64,000 nucleotides of DNA, from positions 434,001-498,000 of the forward strand of contig NZ_QHKY01000001.1 in the NCBI RefSeq assembly GCF_003194605.1. Direction: 5' to 3'. Made by a program: the position numbers and the translations under genes. Each line of letters opens with the position of its first letter. The first letter of the stretch is position 1. The notes beneath the pieces were generated by a model. The model saw nothing but the letters and a program-made list of their open reading frames with translations, had not been told where the DNA came from and searched no databases. The stretch is from Nocardioides gilvus (lineage in GTDB: Bacteria; Actinomycetota; Actinomycetes; Propionibacteriales; Nocardioidaceae). Of this stretch, positions 29,817-39,118 are shown piece after piece.

Positions 29817-29901
29817 GAGGAGGAGCATATGTCCGCCAGCGGCTGCCGCGAGCCCGCCACTCACAGCGCAGACAGCAGGCCCGGGGGCGTACGTCGTCAC
29901 C

Positions 29902-31707
29902 TCACAGACCGAGGCGAGCCAGCTCCTCGTCGACCAGTGCGGGGTCGAGCTTGGTGAAGACCGGCGTCGGCTTCTCGATCGGCGTACCGACGGTGACGTC
30001 GTGGCGGCCCCACGACCGGATCCCGGTGTAGTCACCGGTGATGACCGGGTAGGAGCGCCCCTCGAGGTCGAGGTCGTCGACCTTCTCGATCTGCGGCAGC
30101 GGCTGGATGTCGCCGGTGCCTCCGAGAATCTCGTCGATCTGGTTGGCGGTGAAGGGCAGGAACGGGCTGAGCAGGGTGTTCAGGTCCTGCACGCACTGGG
30201 CCATCACGAAGAGGACGGTGCCGAGACGCTCGGGGTCCTCCTTGATCTTCCACGGCTCGGAGTCGGTGACGTACTTGTTGACCTCGGCGACGGTGCGCAT
30301 TGCCTCATTGATCGCGTTGCGCATCCGGTTGCGACCGATCAGGTCACCGACGGTGTCGAACGCCGTCAGCGTCGAGGCCAGGATCGCCTCGTCGGCCGAC
30401 GCCAGCGCCGCCGGCGCCGGGATCTCGCCGAAGTTCTTGGCGACCAGGGTGGCGGTGCGGCTCACGAGGTTGCCCCAGCCGGCGACGAGCTCGGAGTTCG
30501 TACGCTGGACGAACTCCGACCACGAGAAGTCCGAGTCCTGGCTCTCCGGGCCCGCGGCCGCCACGAAGTAGCGGAAGGCGTCCGGTTGGTAGCGCTCGAG
30601 CATGTCGGCCACGTAGATGACGACCTTCTTCGACGACGAGAACTTCTTGCCCTCCATCGTCAGGTACTCGCTCGAGACCACCTCGGTCGGCAGGTTCAGC
30701 TGGCCGTACGTGTGGGCGGCACCACCCTTGGCGCCCTGACCGTTGTAGGCCAACAGCTCGGCCGGCCAGATCTGGCTGTGGAAGGTGATGTTGTCCTTGC
30801 CCATGAAGTAGTAGGACAGCGGCTGCGCGTCCCCCTCAGCCGCGGGGTTCCACCACTGGCGCCACGCGTCGGGGTCCCCACTGCGCCGGGCCCACTCGAT
30901 CGAGGAGGACAGGTAGCCGATCACGGCGTCGAACCAGACGTACAGCTTCTTGGTCGGGTTGTCGCGCCACCCGTCGAGCGGCACGGCGATCCCCCAGTCG
31001 ATGTCGCGGGTCATCGCGCGCGGGCGGATCTCGGAGAGGATGTTCTTGGAGAACTTGATGACGTTGGGACGCCACGTGCCCGAGGCGTCCCGCTCGTCGA
31101 GCCACTCCCCCAGGGCATCAGCCAGCGCCGGCAGGTCGAGGAAGAGGTGCTGGGTCTCGACGAACTCCGGGGTCTCGCCGTTGATCCGGCTGACCGGGTC
31201 GATCAGGTCGTGGGGGTCGAGCTGGTTGCCACAGGCGTCGCACTGGTCTCCGCGGGCGCCCGGCTCCTTGCAGATCGGGCAGGTGCCCTCGATGTAGCGA
31301 TCGGGGAGGGTGCGGCCCGTCGACGGAGAGATGGCGCCGTACATGGTCTGCTCGAGGAAGTAGCCGTTCTCGTACACCCCGCGGAAGAGCTCCTGGGCCA
31401 CCGCGTGGTGGTTCCCGGTCGTCGTGCGGGTGTAGAGGTCGTACGCGATCCCGAGACCGACGAGGTCCTCGACGATGAGCCGATGGTTCTCGTCGGCCAA
31501 CTGCTGCGGGGTGACCCCGGCCTCGTCGGCCGCGATCAGGATCGGGGTGCCGTGTTCGTCGGAGCCGGAGATCATGAGCACGTCGTGACCCGCCATGCGC
31601 ATGTACCGACTGAAGACGTCGGACGGCACGCCGAAACCGGCGACGTGACCGATGTGGCGCGGACCGTTGGCGTACGGCCAGGCGACTGCGGAGAGAACTT
31701 TGCTCAT
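29902..31707 (-). CDS. metG: Methionine--tRNA ligase
   Basis: 601 residues. The HIGH motif is literal in [13 protein letters not shown] near residue 17; the zinc knuckle has [18 protein letters not shown]; the KMSKS loop appears as KKFSSSKKV near 354; the anticodon-binding helices contain NLVSRTATL. Charges tRNA-Met and initiator tRNA. No C-terminal tRNA-binding EMAP-like domain, so it is the short form. The ATG follows TAGGAT by six bases and no ribosome site is present. Confidence 0.96.
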   Translation of the reverse strand: MSKVLSAVAWPYANGPRHIGHVAGFGVPSDVFSRYMRMAGHDVLMISGSDEHGTPILIAADEAGVTPQQLADENHRLIVEDLVGLGIAYDLYTRTTTGNHHAVAQELFRGVYENGYFLEQTMYGAISPSTGRTLPDRYIEGTCPICKEPGARGDQCDACGNQLDPHDLIDPVSRINGETPEFVETQHLFLDLPALADALGEWLDERDASGTWRPNVIKFSKNILSEIRPRAMTRDIDWGIAVPLDGWRDNPTKKLYVWFDAVIGYLSSSIEWARRSGDPDAWRQWWNPAAEGDAQPLSYYFMGKDNITFHSQIWPAELLAYNGQGAKGGAAHTYGQLNLPTEVVSSEYLTMEGKKFSSSKKVVIYVADMLERYQPDAFRYFVAAAGPESQDSDFSWSEFVQRTNSELVAGWGNLVSRTATLVAKNFGEIPAPAALASADEAILASTLTAFDTVGDLIGRNRMRNAINEAMRTVAEVNKYVTDSEPWKIKEDPERLGTVLFVMAQCVQDLNTLLSPFLPFTANQIDEILGGTGDIQPLPQIEKVDDLDLEGRSYPVITGDYTGIRSWGRHDVTVGTPIEKPTPVFTKLDPALVDEELARLGL

Positions 31708-31713
31708 GGGCTG

Positions 31714-31719
31714 ATCCTA
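31714..31719 (-). promoter_or_regulatory. -10 box of a likely leaderless metG promoter
   Basis: TAGGAT on the minus strand ends six bases before the metG ATG. It diverges from the GPP34 promoter 30 bases away. Confidence 0.55.
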
Positions 31720-31749
31720 GTGATGCTCGCGTGAGCGTGACGCTCCGGT

Positions 31750-31755
31750 TAGGTT
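31750..31755 (+). promoter_or_regulatory. -10 box of a likely leaderless GPP34 promoter
   Basis: TAGGTT ends seven bases before the ATG at 31763; no ribosome site between them. Confidence 0.5.
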
Positions 31756-31762
31756 CGGTGCC

Positions 31763-32461
31763 ATGAGCCAGCCCAAGACGTTGATCGCCGAGGACCTTCT
31801 TCTGCTCCTGATGGACGACCAGAAGGGACGTCTCGCTGCCTCCTCCTACGCCCGCCCCCTCTTCGGCGGAGCGCTGCTGGTCGAGCTTGCCCTGGACGAG
31901 GCCGTCGAGGTCGAGGAGAAGCGCAGCGTGTGGCAGGCCGCCAAGGTCCACGCCCGTCAAGGAGTCACCGGCGCCACGGCCGACCCGCTCCTGAGCCACG
32001 CCTGGGCGACGGTCGCCGAGAAGCCACGCAGCGCCCAGGACCTGGTGAACCGCCTCGGCAAGGGCGTCCGCGAGGAGTTGCAGCACCGTCTGGTTGCCCG
32101 GGGCATCCTGGAACGTCGTGAGACCAAGATCCTGGGCCTCTTCCCCAGCACCACCTGGCCCGCCGCCGACCTGCGGCGCGAGCAGCAGGTGCGCCAGCAG
32201 TTGCAGGACTGTCTGGTCACCGGCCTCAGCCCCGACCCCCGGACCGCGGCGCTCATCGCCCTGCTCTCCTCGATCGACCACGCTCACAAGGTGGTCGATC
32301 GAGGAGCGCTCAGCAACGGACAGGTGAAGAAGCGGGCCAAGGCGATCGCGGAGGGCGCGTGGGCCGCGAAGGCCGTGCGCGACGCGGTGGCCGCCTCGCA
32401 GGCTGCGATCACCGCCGCCGTGATGGCCTCGACCACCGCCGCCGCTGCCGGGGGCAGCTGA
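31763..32461 (+). CDS. GPP34 (GOLPH3-like) family phosphoprotein
   Basis: 232 residues, nearly all helical. The start TLIAEDLLLLLMDDQKG, followed by FGGALLVELAL and a central HARQGVTGATADPLLSHAW-like stretch, fits the GPP34 family. Eukaryotic members (GOLPH3/Vps74) bind phosphatidylinositol 4-phosphate and retain glycosyltransferases in the Golgi; the bacterial role is unknown. A hydrophobic, alanine-rich C-terminus could touch the membrane. It is divergent from metG. Confidence 0.85.
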   Translation: MSQPKTLIAEDLLLLLMDDQKGRLAASSYARPLFGGALLVELALDEAVEVEEKRSVWQAAKVHARQGVTGATADPLLSHAWATVAEKPRSAQDLVNRLGKGVREELQHRLVARGILERRETKILGLFPSTTWPAADLRREQQVRQQLQDCLVTGLSPDPRTAALIALLSSIDHAHKVVDRGALSNGQVKKRAKAIAEGAWAAKAVRDAVAASQAAITAAVMASTTAAAAGGS

Positions 32462-32470
32462 CCTCTCGGC

Positions 32471-33109
32471 TCAGGTGAAGTCGAGGTCCCCGGTGCGGGA
32501 GCGCTTCAACTCGTAGAAGTACGGGAACTTCGCCACGGCGACGCAGCCGTCCCACAGCTCACCTGCCTCTTCGCCCTTCGGCGCCTTGGAGAGGACGGGG
32601 CCGAAGAAGGCTGCACCGTTGATCGCGATGGTGGGTGTGCCCACGTCGTCCCCGACCTGGTCCATCCCCTCGTGGTGGGACCGCGCCACCGCCTCGTCGA
32701 GCGATGCGTCGTCCATGGCCTCGACCAGGTCGGGCTCCAGCCCGGCCTCCGCGAGCGCGGCCACGACGAGGTCCCGGTCGAGCTCGGGCTTCTCCTCGGA
32801 GAGGTGGATCCGGGTGCCGAAGGCGGTGTAGAGGTCGGCGAGCACTTCGCGACCGTGACGCTGCTCGGCAGCGATGCAGACCCGGACGGGACCCCAGGCC
32901 GGCTTGAGCATCTCCCGGTACTCGTCGGGGATGTCCTTGTCCTTGTTGAGGTAGGCCAGGCTCATCACGTGCCAGACGACCTCGATGTCACGGACCTGCT
33001 GCACCTCGAGAATCCAACGTGAGGTGATCCAGGCGAAGGGGCACAGCGGGTCGAACCAGAAGTCGGCGACGTCCTTGGTGGGTGCGTTCTGCGTCTGCGG
33101 AGTGGTCAT
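32471..33109 (-). CDS. DsbA-like thioredoxin-fold protein of the Rv2466c type, CPFA active site
   Basis: 212 residues from ATG 33109. The N-terminal motif FWFDPLCPFAWITSRW corresponds to the active-site loop of Rv2466c-type mycothiol-dependent reductases, where the classical pair is CPWC; here the second cysteine is alanine, leaving a single reactive cysteine. Mid-protein helical insert and GTPTIAINGAAFFGPVLS (cis-proline loop VGTP) complete the fold. Adjacent to pepN, as in mycobacteria. Confidence 0.85.
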   Translation of the reverse strand: MTTPQTQNAPTKDVADFWFDPLCPFAWITSRWILEVQQVRDIEVVWHVMSLAYLNKDKDIPDEYREMLKPAWGPVRVCIAAEQRHGREVLADLYTAFGTRIHLSEEKPELDRDLVVAALAEAGLEPDLVEAMDDASLDEAVARSHHEGMDQVGDDVGTPTIAINGAAFFGPVLSKAPKGEEAGELWDGCVAVAKFPYFYELKRSRTGDLDFT

Positions 33110-33151
33110 CCCTTTAGTGAACCAGAGCCATGTCAGTGACATGATCGACCC

Positions 33152-35728
33152 ATGCCTGGAACCAACCTCACCCGGGACGAGGCCGCCACCCGCGCCGCCC
33201 TCCTGGACGTCACCTCGTACGCAGTCGAGCTGGACCTCACCACAGGTGACAGCACCTTCGGCTCGACCACCACCCTCACCTTCACCGCCACCACCCCCGG
33301 CGCGAGCACCTTCGCCGACCTGGTCGACGCACAGGTCCACGAGATCGTCCTGAACGGGCGCACCCTGGACCCGGCAGCCGTCTACGCCGACAGCCGGATC
33401 CAACTCGACGACCTGGCCAGCGAGAACACCCTGGTCGTGAGGGCCGACTGCGCCTACACCCACACCGGGGAAGGCCTGCACCGCTTCGTGGACCCGGTCG
33501 ACGACCGCGTCTACCTGTACAGCCAGTTCGAGGTGCCGGACGCCCGACGGGTCTTCACCACGTTCGAGCAGCCCGACCTGAAGTCGGTGTTCACCTTCAC
33601 CGTGACCGCCCCGGAGGCCTGGAAGGTGGTCTCCAACTCCCCCACGCCCGAGCCGGTCGCCGTCGAGGGACAGAGCGGCAAGGCCGTGTGGCACTTCGAG
33701 CCCACGCAACCGATGTCGACCTACATCACCGCCATCGTGGCCGGCGAGTACCACGAGGTCCTCGACACCTACGAGGGCAAGTTCGGCACGATCCCGCTGG
33801 GCCACTACTGCCGCCAGTCGCTGGTCGAGTACATGGACACCGAGAACCTCGTCGCCACCACCAAGGCTAGCTTTGAGTTCTTCGAGGAGAAGTTCGACTT
33901 CCCCTACCCCTTCGGCAAGTACGACCAGCTCTACGTGCCGGAGTACAACATGGGTGCGATGGAGAACGCCGGCTGCGTGACCCTGCGTGACGAGTACCTT
34001 CCGCGCAGTCGCCAGCCGCGTTCGTTCTACGAGTTCCGCACCTCGGTGATCACCCACGAGATGGCCCACATGTGGTTCGGCAACCTGGTCACGATGCAGT
34101 GGTGGGACGACCTCTGGCTCAACGAGTCGTTCGCCGAGTGGGCCTGCTACTGGTGCGAGGCCGAGGCCACCGAGTTCACCGATGCCTGGACCGGCTTCGC
34201 CAACGCCCGCAAGCAGACCGGCTACCGCGCCGACCAGCTGCCCTCGACCCACCCGGTCGCCGCCGACAACGTCGACCTGGCTGCGGTGGAGGTCAACTTC
34301 GACATGATCACCTACGCCAAGGGCGCATCCGTGCTCAAGCAACTGGTCGCGTGGGTGGGCCTCGACCCCTTCCTCGCTGGCCTGCGCCAGTACTTCAAGG
34401 ACCACCAGTTCGCCAACGCCACCTTCGACGACCTGCTGGCGGCGCTGGAGCAGGCCTCGGGCCGTGAGCTCAAGGGCTGGGCTGCTGAGTGGCTGCAGAC
34501 CGCCGGCGTCAACACGTTGCGTCCGCAGTTCACCCTCGCCGACGACGGGACGTACGCCTCCTTCGCGGTCCTCCAGAGCGCCGCCGCCGAGCAGCCCACG
34601 CTGCGACGCCACCGCCTCGGCGTCGGCCTCTACGACGCGGTACCGAGGGGCTCGGAGACCAAGTTGGTGCGCCGCGAGTACGTCGAGGTCGACATCGACG
34701 GTGCCGAGACGGCGCTGGCCGAACTGGTCGGCAAGAAGCAGCCCGACCTGCTGCTGCTCAACGACGAGGACCACGCGTACGCCAAGATCCGGCTCGACGA
34801 ACGGTCGCTGAAGACCGCGACCGAGGGTCTCTCCACCCTCGAGGAGTCGCTGCCCCGCGCCCTCGTCTGGGGCGCGGCGTGGGACATGACCCGCGACGCG
34901 GAGATGCCGGCGAGCGACTTCGTACGTCTGGTGCTCGCCAACATCGGCACCGAGACCGACGCCTGGGGAGTCACCCGGATCCCGGCCACGGCCGCGACGG
35001 CCGTGCACTCCTACTCCGACCCTGCCCGGCGCCCGGAGTTGAAGGCCGAGTGGGAGGCGGGCCTGCGCAGTCTGCTGCTCGCGGCGGAGCCCGGTAGCGA
35101 CCACCAGCTCACGTTCGCGCGCAGCTACGCCGCGGCGGCCCACAGCGACCAGGCCCTGGCCGACGTGGCCGGCCTTCTCGACGGCTCCTTCACCGTCGAG
35201 GGTCTCGCGGTCGACCAGGACCTGCGGTGGAGCCTGATCACCTCGTTGGCGGCTGCCGGTCGGTTCGGCGAGGCGGAGATCACCGCGGAGCTGGAACGCG
35301 ACAACACGATCTCCGGCAAGGAGTCCGCGGCGGCGGCCCGGGTCGCCCAACCCACTGCCGCGGCCAAGGCGGCCGGGTGGGCGGCGATCCTGGACCCCGC
35401 GACCCCCAACGAGACCTCACGCGAGATGGTGCTCTCCATCTTCCGCCACGGTCAGCTCGAGGTCGTGGAGCCCTACGTGGACAAGTACCTGGACGCCGCC
35501 GAGACCCTGGTCGACGTGCTGGGGTTCCACAAGGCTGCGACGGTCCTGAACTACGGCTTCCCCCATGCGGCGGCGTCCCCGGCGATGGTGGAGCGAGTCG
35601 ATGCATGGCTGGAGAACACCTCCGCGCCGGTCCAGGCGCAGCGCTACGTCCGTGAGGGCCGCGCCGACGTGGCGCGTGCCCTGGCCGCCCAGGCCTGCGA
35701 CGCCCAGGAGCGGGACGCCCGCGCCTGA
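33152..35728 (+). CDS. pepN: Aminopeptidase N (M1 family zinc metallopeptidase)
   Basis: 858 residues. The exopeptidase motif GAMENAG is near residue 270, and the zinc site HEMAHMWFGN with the third ligand in NESFAEWAC follows. The C-terminal ERAP-like helical domain is complete. It trims N-terminal residues from peptides in the cytoplasm, including products of Clp proteolysis. Starts six bases after a CATGAT box. A strong hairpin follows the stop. Confidence 0.95.
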   Translation: MPGTNLTRDEAATRAALLDVTSYAVELDLTTGDSTFGSTTTLTFTATTPGASTFADLVDAQVHEIVLNGRTLDPAAVYADSRIQLDDLASENTLVVRADCAYTHTGEGLHRFVDPVDDRVYLYSQFEVPDARRVFTTFEQPDLKSVFTFTVTAPEAWKVVSNSPTPEPVAVEGQSGKAVWHFEPTQPMSTYITAIVAGEYHEVLDTYEGKFGTIPLGHYCRQSLVEYMDTENLVATTKASFEFFEEKFDFPYPFGKYDQLYVPEYNMGAMENAGCVTLRDEYLPRSRQPRSFYEFRTSVITHEMAHMWFGNLVTMQWWDDLWLNESFAEWACYWCEAEATEFTDAWTGFANARKQTGYRADQLPSTHPVAADNVDLAAVEVNFDMITYAKGASVLKQLVAWVGLDPFLAGLRQYFKDHQFANATFDDLLAALEQASGRELKGWAAEWLQTAGVNTLRPQFTLADDGTYASFAVLQSAAAEQPTLRRHRLGVGLYDAVPRGSETKLVRREYVEVDIDGAETALAELVGKKQPDLLLLNDEDHAYAKIRLDERSLKTATEGLSTLEESLPRALVWGAAWDMTRDAEMPASDFVRLVLANIGTETDAWGVTRIPATAATAVHSYSDPARRPELKAEWEAGLRSLLLAAEPGSDHQLTFARSYAAAAHSDQALADVAGLLDGSFTVEGLAVDQDLRWSLITSLAAAGRFGEAEITAELERDNTISGKESAAAARVAQPTAAAKAAGWAAILDPATPNETSREMVLSIFRHGQLEVVEPYVDKYLDAAETLVDVLGFHKAATVLNYGFPHAAASPAMVERVDAWLENTSAPVQAQRYVREGRADVARALAAQACDAQERDARA

Positions 35729-35740
35729 CACCCCGCACAC

Positions 35741-35783
35741 GCAGCCGGCCCCGCCCCTCCGAGGAGGTGGCGGGGCCGGCTGC
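35741..35783. terminator. Bidirectional terminator between pepN and the DUF5130 gene
   Basis: A 15-base perfect stem (35741-35755 with 35769-35783) capped by a further CCTCC/GGAGG pairing. Lies between convergent genes. Confidence 0.85.
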
Positions 35784-35802
35784 TTGGCTGGAAGCGCTGA
35801 GG

Positions 35803-36201
35803 TCAGGGGCGCACGTGCATCGTGCGCGGGGCGCGCGCGTGCTCAGCCATGAGGTTGATGCCGCGGGTGATCCCGCCGACGTCGTTGCCCTGCGCGAACT
35901 CGCTCTGCATGGCGAGCACCGCCATCTCCACCGTCCGGTCGCTGAGCGTACGCCGCACCTCGGCGCCGGTCACGACCTCGACGACCCTGGCGACGGGGTC
36001 GACCATGATCAGGATCGAACGATCCGGGGCGGCCAGAGCAGCGTGCAGGGAGCCCGCGAAGACGCGAGGGTCGCCCTGGCTGATCCCACGGAAGACCGAG
36101 AACTCAACGCGACTGATCTGCTCGGCCGAGCGGATCACCCGGTCGAGCTCGGCGCGCTCGCGTGAGGTCAGCTCACCACTGGCCACTGGCGCCACCGGCA
36201 T
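35803..36201 (-). CDS. DUF5130 (TPM-like) protein
   Basis: 132 residues from ATG 36201. Elements such as LTSRERAELDRVIRSAEQIS, FSVFRGIS, ILIMVDPVARVVEVVTG and DVGGITRGINLMAEH match the TPM/DUF5130 fold, a Rossmann-like domain found in phosphatase and photosystem-repair proteins. It has no signal peptide. It overlaps the upstream membrane protein gene by 29 bases in another frame, so translation is likely coupled. Function unknown. Confidence 0.72.
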   Translation of the reverse strand: MPVAPVASGELTSRERAELDRVIRSAEQISRVEFSVFRGISQGDPRVFAGSLHAALAAPDRSILIMVDPVARVVEVVTGAEVRRTLSDRTVEMAVLAMQSEFAQGNDVGGITRGINLMAEHARAPRTMHVRP

Positions 36202-36550
36202 TCTTGGCCGCGTCGCTGCCCTCGAGCTCGGCCTTGCCACCCTTGGGCCCACCGAGCCACTGGTCCTCGATGGGAGCAGCGTTCGGGGAGAGCTTCTCGC
36301 CCTTCACCAGGGCCGGGAGGATCGTGAGGAGCGTGATCACCGCCGTGGCGACGAGCGGGAAGACCAGCACCAGGAGGAAGAAGTCCAGGAACCCCACGCT
36401 CTCCGGGGTCTCCCACGCTTCGGGACGCTCCGCCAGGGCCGGGGCGGCCAGCAGGACGGAACCGAGGATCCCCAGCGGCACGAAGAGCCGCAGCGACGAG
36501 CGCACGAGGCGGACGGGGCCGGTGGTCACGGAGAAAGTCTTGGTGGTCAC
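36173..36550 (-). CDS. Small membrane protein coupled to DUF5130
   Basis: 125 residues from GTG 36550; GGAGG is rather far upstream (14 bases) and a GATACT box lies nine bases before the start, so the mRNA may be nearly leaderless. One hydrophobic segment near residues 15-35 (RLFVPLGILGSVLLAAPALA, signal-like) and a second near 50-75 (LDFFLLVLVFPLVATAVITL). The C-terminus is soluble and ends in GASGQW. No family recognised with confidence. Divergent from the MscS gene. Confidence 0.6.
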   Translation of the reverse strand: MTTKTFSVTTGPVRLVRSSLRLFVPLGILGSVLLAAPALAERPEAWETPESVGFLDFFLLVLVFPLVATAVITLLTILPALVKGEKLSPNAAPIEDQWLGGPKGGKAELEGSDAAKNAGGASGQW

Positions 36551-36629
36551 GGCGACAAGAGTATCCTCCCGGTGTCGCGAGCCGACCACCTGATCGCACC
36601 TCGACCTCTCGGACCAACCACCCGGACGC

Positions 36630-36635
36630 AATACT
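36630..36635 (+). promoter_or_regulatory. -10 box of a likely leaderless MscS promoter
   Basis: AATACT ends seven bases before the ATG at 36643; no ribosome site. Confidence 0.4.
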
Positions 36636-36642
36636 GGCACCC

Positions 36643-37680
36643 ATGTCTGCCTTCGCCACGACCGCTTTCCCGCGCGCCGCCGACCAGACTGTGTACGACG
36701 TCGCGATGCGACTGACCGGCAGCGAGCGGGTCGCCACCGGTGCCGACATCATGATCGGCACACCACTGGTGATCGCTGCCCTGGTGCTGGTGGCGCTGCT
36801 GGTGCGGTGGCTCCTGCACCGCGGTGTCGACCGCATCGTCAGCCGGGCCAGGACGCCCATGCTCCCGAACAAGTTGGTGCGTCCGGGGCATCCGAAGTTG
36901 GGACGCGGCGCCGAGCAGTCCCCCGCCGACGCGGCTGCCGCCACGCGGCGTACCCAGCGGGCCCAGACCATCGGCAGTCTGCTCAAGTCGATCATCAGCG
37001 GCGTCATGGTCGCGGTGGTCGGCACGATGACGCTGAGCGAGCTCGGGTTCGACATCGCGCCCATCATCGCCAGCGCCGGGATCGTCGGCATCGCCCTGGG
37101 TTTCGGCGCCCAGGCGCTGGTGAAGGACTTCCTCTCCGGCATCTTCATGATCTTCGAGGACCAGTACGGCGTCGGTGACGTCGTCGACCTCGGCGAGGCG
37201 TCCGGGACGGTGGAGGCGGTCAGCCTGCGGGTGACTCGGCTGCGCGACATCAACGGCACCGTCTGGTACGTCCGCAACGGCGAGATCCTCCGGGTCGGCA
37301 ACATGAGCCAGAACTGGGCGCGAGCAGTGCTCGACGTCACCGTCGCCTACCAGGCCGACCTGGTCACGGTGCGACGCGTCCTCGAGGAGATCGCCGAAGA
37401 CATGTGGCGCGACGAGGAGTACCGCGGACGGATAGTCGAGGCGCCAGAGGTCCCCGGAGTGGAGAACATGACGGCGGACGGTGTCGTCGTCCGGGTCTCC
37501 GTCAAGACCGCTCCGATGGAGCAGTGGGCGGTCGCTCGCGAGCTCCGACAGCGCATCAAGGCGCGCTTCCAGCACGAGGGGATCGTGATCCCGCACACCC
37601 GTTACGTCGAGTTCGTGCCCGAGGCCGCTGCGGCCACCGGCTCCACGGCGGACGCAGGCCAGGAGTCGACCCGGGGCTGA
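36643..37680 (+). CDS. Small-conductance mechanosensitive ion channel (MscS family)
   Basis: 345 residues: transmembrane helices near 45-65, 110-130 and 135-165, the last being the pore helix with IVGIALGFGAQALVKDFLSGIF. The MscS beta domain follows (YGVGDVVDL, RVTRLRDINGTVWYVRNGEI). It opens under membrane tension to relieve osmotic shock. The C-terminal 30 residues are low-complexity. Confidence 0.92.
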   Translation: MSAFATTAFPRAADQTVYDVAMRLTGSERVATGADIMIGTPLVIAALVLVALLVRWLLHRGVDRIVSRARTPMLPNKLVRPGHPKLGRGAEQSPADAAAATRRTQRAQTIGSLLKSIISGVMVAVVGTMTLSELGFDIAPIIASAGIVGIALGFGAQALVKDFLSGIFMIFEDQYGVGDVVDLGEASGTVEAVSLRVTRLRDINGTVWYVRNGEILRVGNMSQNWARAVLDVTVAYQADLVTVRRVLEEIAEDMWRDEEYRGRIVEAPEVPGVENMTADGVVVRVSVKTAPMEQWAVARELRQRIKARFQHEGIVIPHTRYVEFVPEAAAATGSTADAGQESTRG

Positions 37681-37738
37681 ACCTCAGCGCCCCCTCCCCA
37701 GCCGTGGCGAGCAGCCACTCGCCGGGCACAATGGGGGC

Positions 37739-38113
37739 ATGAGCACGTTCTATGACGAGATCGGCGGCATGGAGACGATCCGTACGATCGTCAACACGTT
37801 CTACGCCGGCGTGGCTGGTGACGAGGTGCTCCGACCGATGTACGAGGAGGAGGACCTCGCCCCTGCGGCGGACAGGTTCACCCTCTTCCTCGCCCAGTAC
37901 TGGGGCGGACCGTCGACCTACGGTGAGCAACGCGGGCACCCGCGACTGCGGATGCGGCACGCGCCGTTCGCCGTGACCCCCGACTCCGCGACCCACTGGC
38001 TCAAGCACTTCCGTGCCGGCCTCGATGCCGTGGACCTGACGACTGAGCAGGACAAGCAGTTCTGGGAGTACGTCACCCACGCGGCGCAGTTCATGGTCAA
38101 CACGCCGGAGTGA
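37739..38113 (+). CDS. glbO: Truncated haemoglobin, group II (trHbO)
   Basis: 124 residues, single 2-on-2 globin domain. FYAGVAGDEVLRPMY, the CD region YWGGPSTY, the proximal histidine in RMRHAPF and the tryptophan in THWLKHF fit group II (HbO). It binds haem and oxygen or detoxifies NO and peroxide. The group II assignment matches the position near pepN and ettA seen for glbO in mycobacteria. ATG is six bases after CACAAT. Confidence 0.9.
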   Translation: MSTFYDEIGGMETIRTIVNTFYAGVAGDEVLRPMYEEEDLAPAADRFTLFLAQYWGGPSTYGEQRGHPRLRMRHAPFAVTPDSATHWLKHFRAGLDAVDLTTEQDKQFWEYVTHAAQFMVNTPE

Positions 38114-38148
38114 GCCACACCTGAGCGCCGGTCCCGGACCGGGTCTCC

Positions 38149-39021
38149 TCAGCCTTCGCGGGACGCGAACTCGCGCAGGCGCTCCAGGAGCAGGTCCGAC
38201 GGCGCCGCGCTGCGCTGGGTGCGGGGGTCGAAGAAGACCATGACGACCTTGGCCCGACTGAAGATCGTGTCCCCGTCGCTGATCTGCGACTCGATGGTCA
38301 CCGAACGGCTGCCGACGTGCGAGATCCAGCTCCACACGTCATAGGCCCGGGCCCGGAAGAAGATCGGCTTGAGGTAGTCGACCTGCTTGTGGGCCACCAC
38401 CACACCGATCCCGTTGGCGGGGATGCCCTCGGAGAGATGGCCCATCAGCGGGATCCGCGCCTCCTGGTAGTACTCGAAGTACTTCACGTTGTTGACGTGA
38501 CCGAAGACGTCCACGTCGGAGAACCGGACCTGCAGGGCATAGTGCCCCTGCGCGAGGTGGCGGGGCGCGGTGCGCGGCGTGGCGGGAGCCGGAGCCTCCT
38601 CGAGGAAGACCCTGAGCGCGTCCTTCTCGTCTGCGGTCAGGCGGCGCGGGCGCTCGTCGGCGAAGACGAAGGGGGTCAGGACGGTGCTGGCGCGGGCGTG
38701 GACGACACGTTCGTCGCCCGCGTCGTCGAAGATCTCGTACGCCATGGTCACCGATGCCGCCCTCAGCTCGGTGATCCAGCACTCGATCTTGATCGGCTCA
38801 GTGCGGCGCGGGATGGGCGCCAGGTAGGTGATGTCGTGCTTGACCACCACGAGCCCTTCGGTCGGGCCGCCCGCCAGGTCGTGGGCGCGGGTGTCCGGCG
38901 CGTGGGTCCGCAACATGTCGACCCTGGCCTCTTGGAGGTAGTCCACGTAGGTGACGTTGTTGACGTGGTTGAGCATGTCGAGATCTGCCCAACGGACAGG
39001 GCATTCGTAGACGTGGCGCAC
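38149..39021 (-). CDS. Acyl-CoA thioesterase with two hotdog domains
   Basis: 290 residues from GTG 39021; a stop lies shortly upstream in frame, so no longer start is possible. Two 4HBT-type hotdog domains are evident: VRWADLDMLNHVNNVTYVDY and VRFSDVDVFGHVNNVKYFEY each contain the catalytic aspartate and HVNN motif. It hydrolyses acyl-CoA thioesters; substrate length unknown. Confidence 0.9.
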   Translation of the reverse strand: MRHVYECPVRWADLDMLNHVNNVTYVDYLQEARVDMLRTHAPDTRAHDLAGGPTEGLVVVKHDITYLAPIPRRTEPIKIECWITELRAASVTMAYEIFDDAGDERVVHARASTVLTPFVFADERPRRLTADEKDALRVFLEEAPAPATPRTAPRHLAQGHYALQVRFSDVDVFGHVNNVKYFEYYQEARIPLMGHLSEGIPANGIGVVVAHKQVDYLKPIFFRARAYDVWSWISHVGSRSVTIESQISDGDTIFSRAKVVMVFFDPRTQRSAAPSDLLLERLREFASREG

Positions 39022-39105
39022 CGACTCATGGTCTCACTGGAGCCGGCGCGCGCCGAGGCCGGGATCTGGGGCGCGGGGTGCGCGCACACCGGCCCCGCTG
39101 CACGC

Positions 39106-39111
39106 TAATGT
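39106..39111 (+). promoter_or_regulatory. -10 box of a likely leaderless marR promoter
   Basis: TAATGT ends seven bases before the ATG at 39119. Confidence 0.5.
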
Positions 39112-39118
39112 CGGCTCC

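Noticed and set aside
33110..35350. Minus-strand open frame reaching ~959 codons through pepN into the Rv2466c-like gene
   Set aside because: Only the last ~212 codons resemble a protein family; the rest is antisense to pepN, which has clear M1 motifs.
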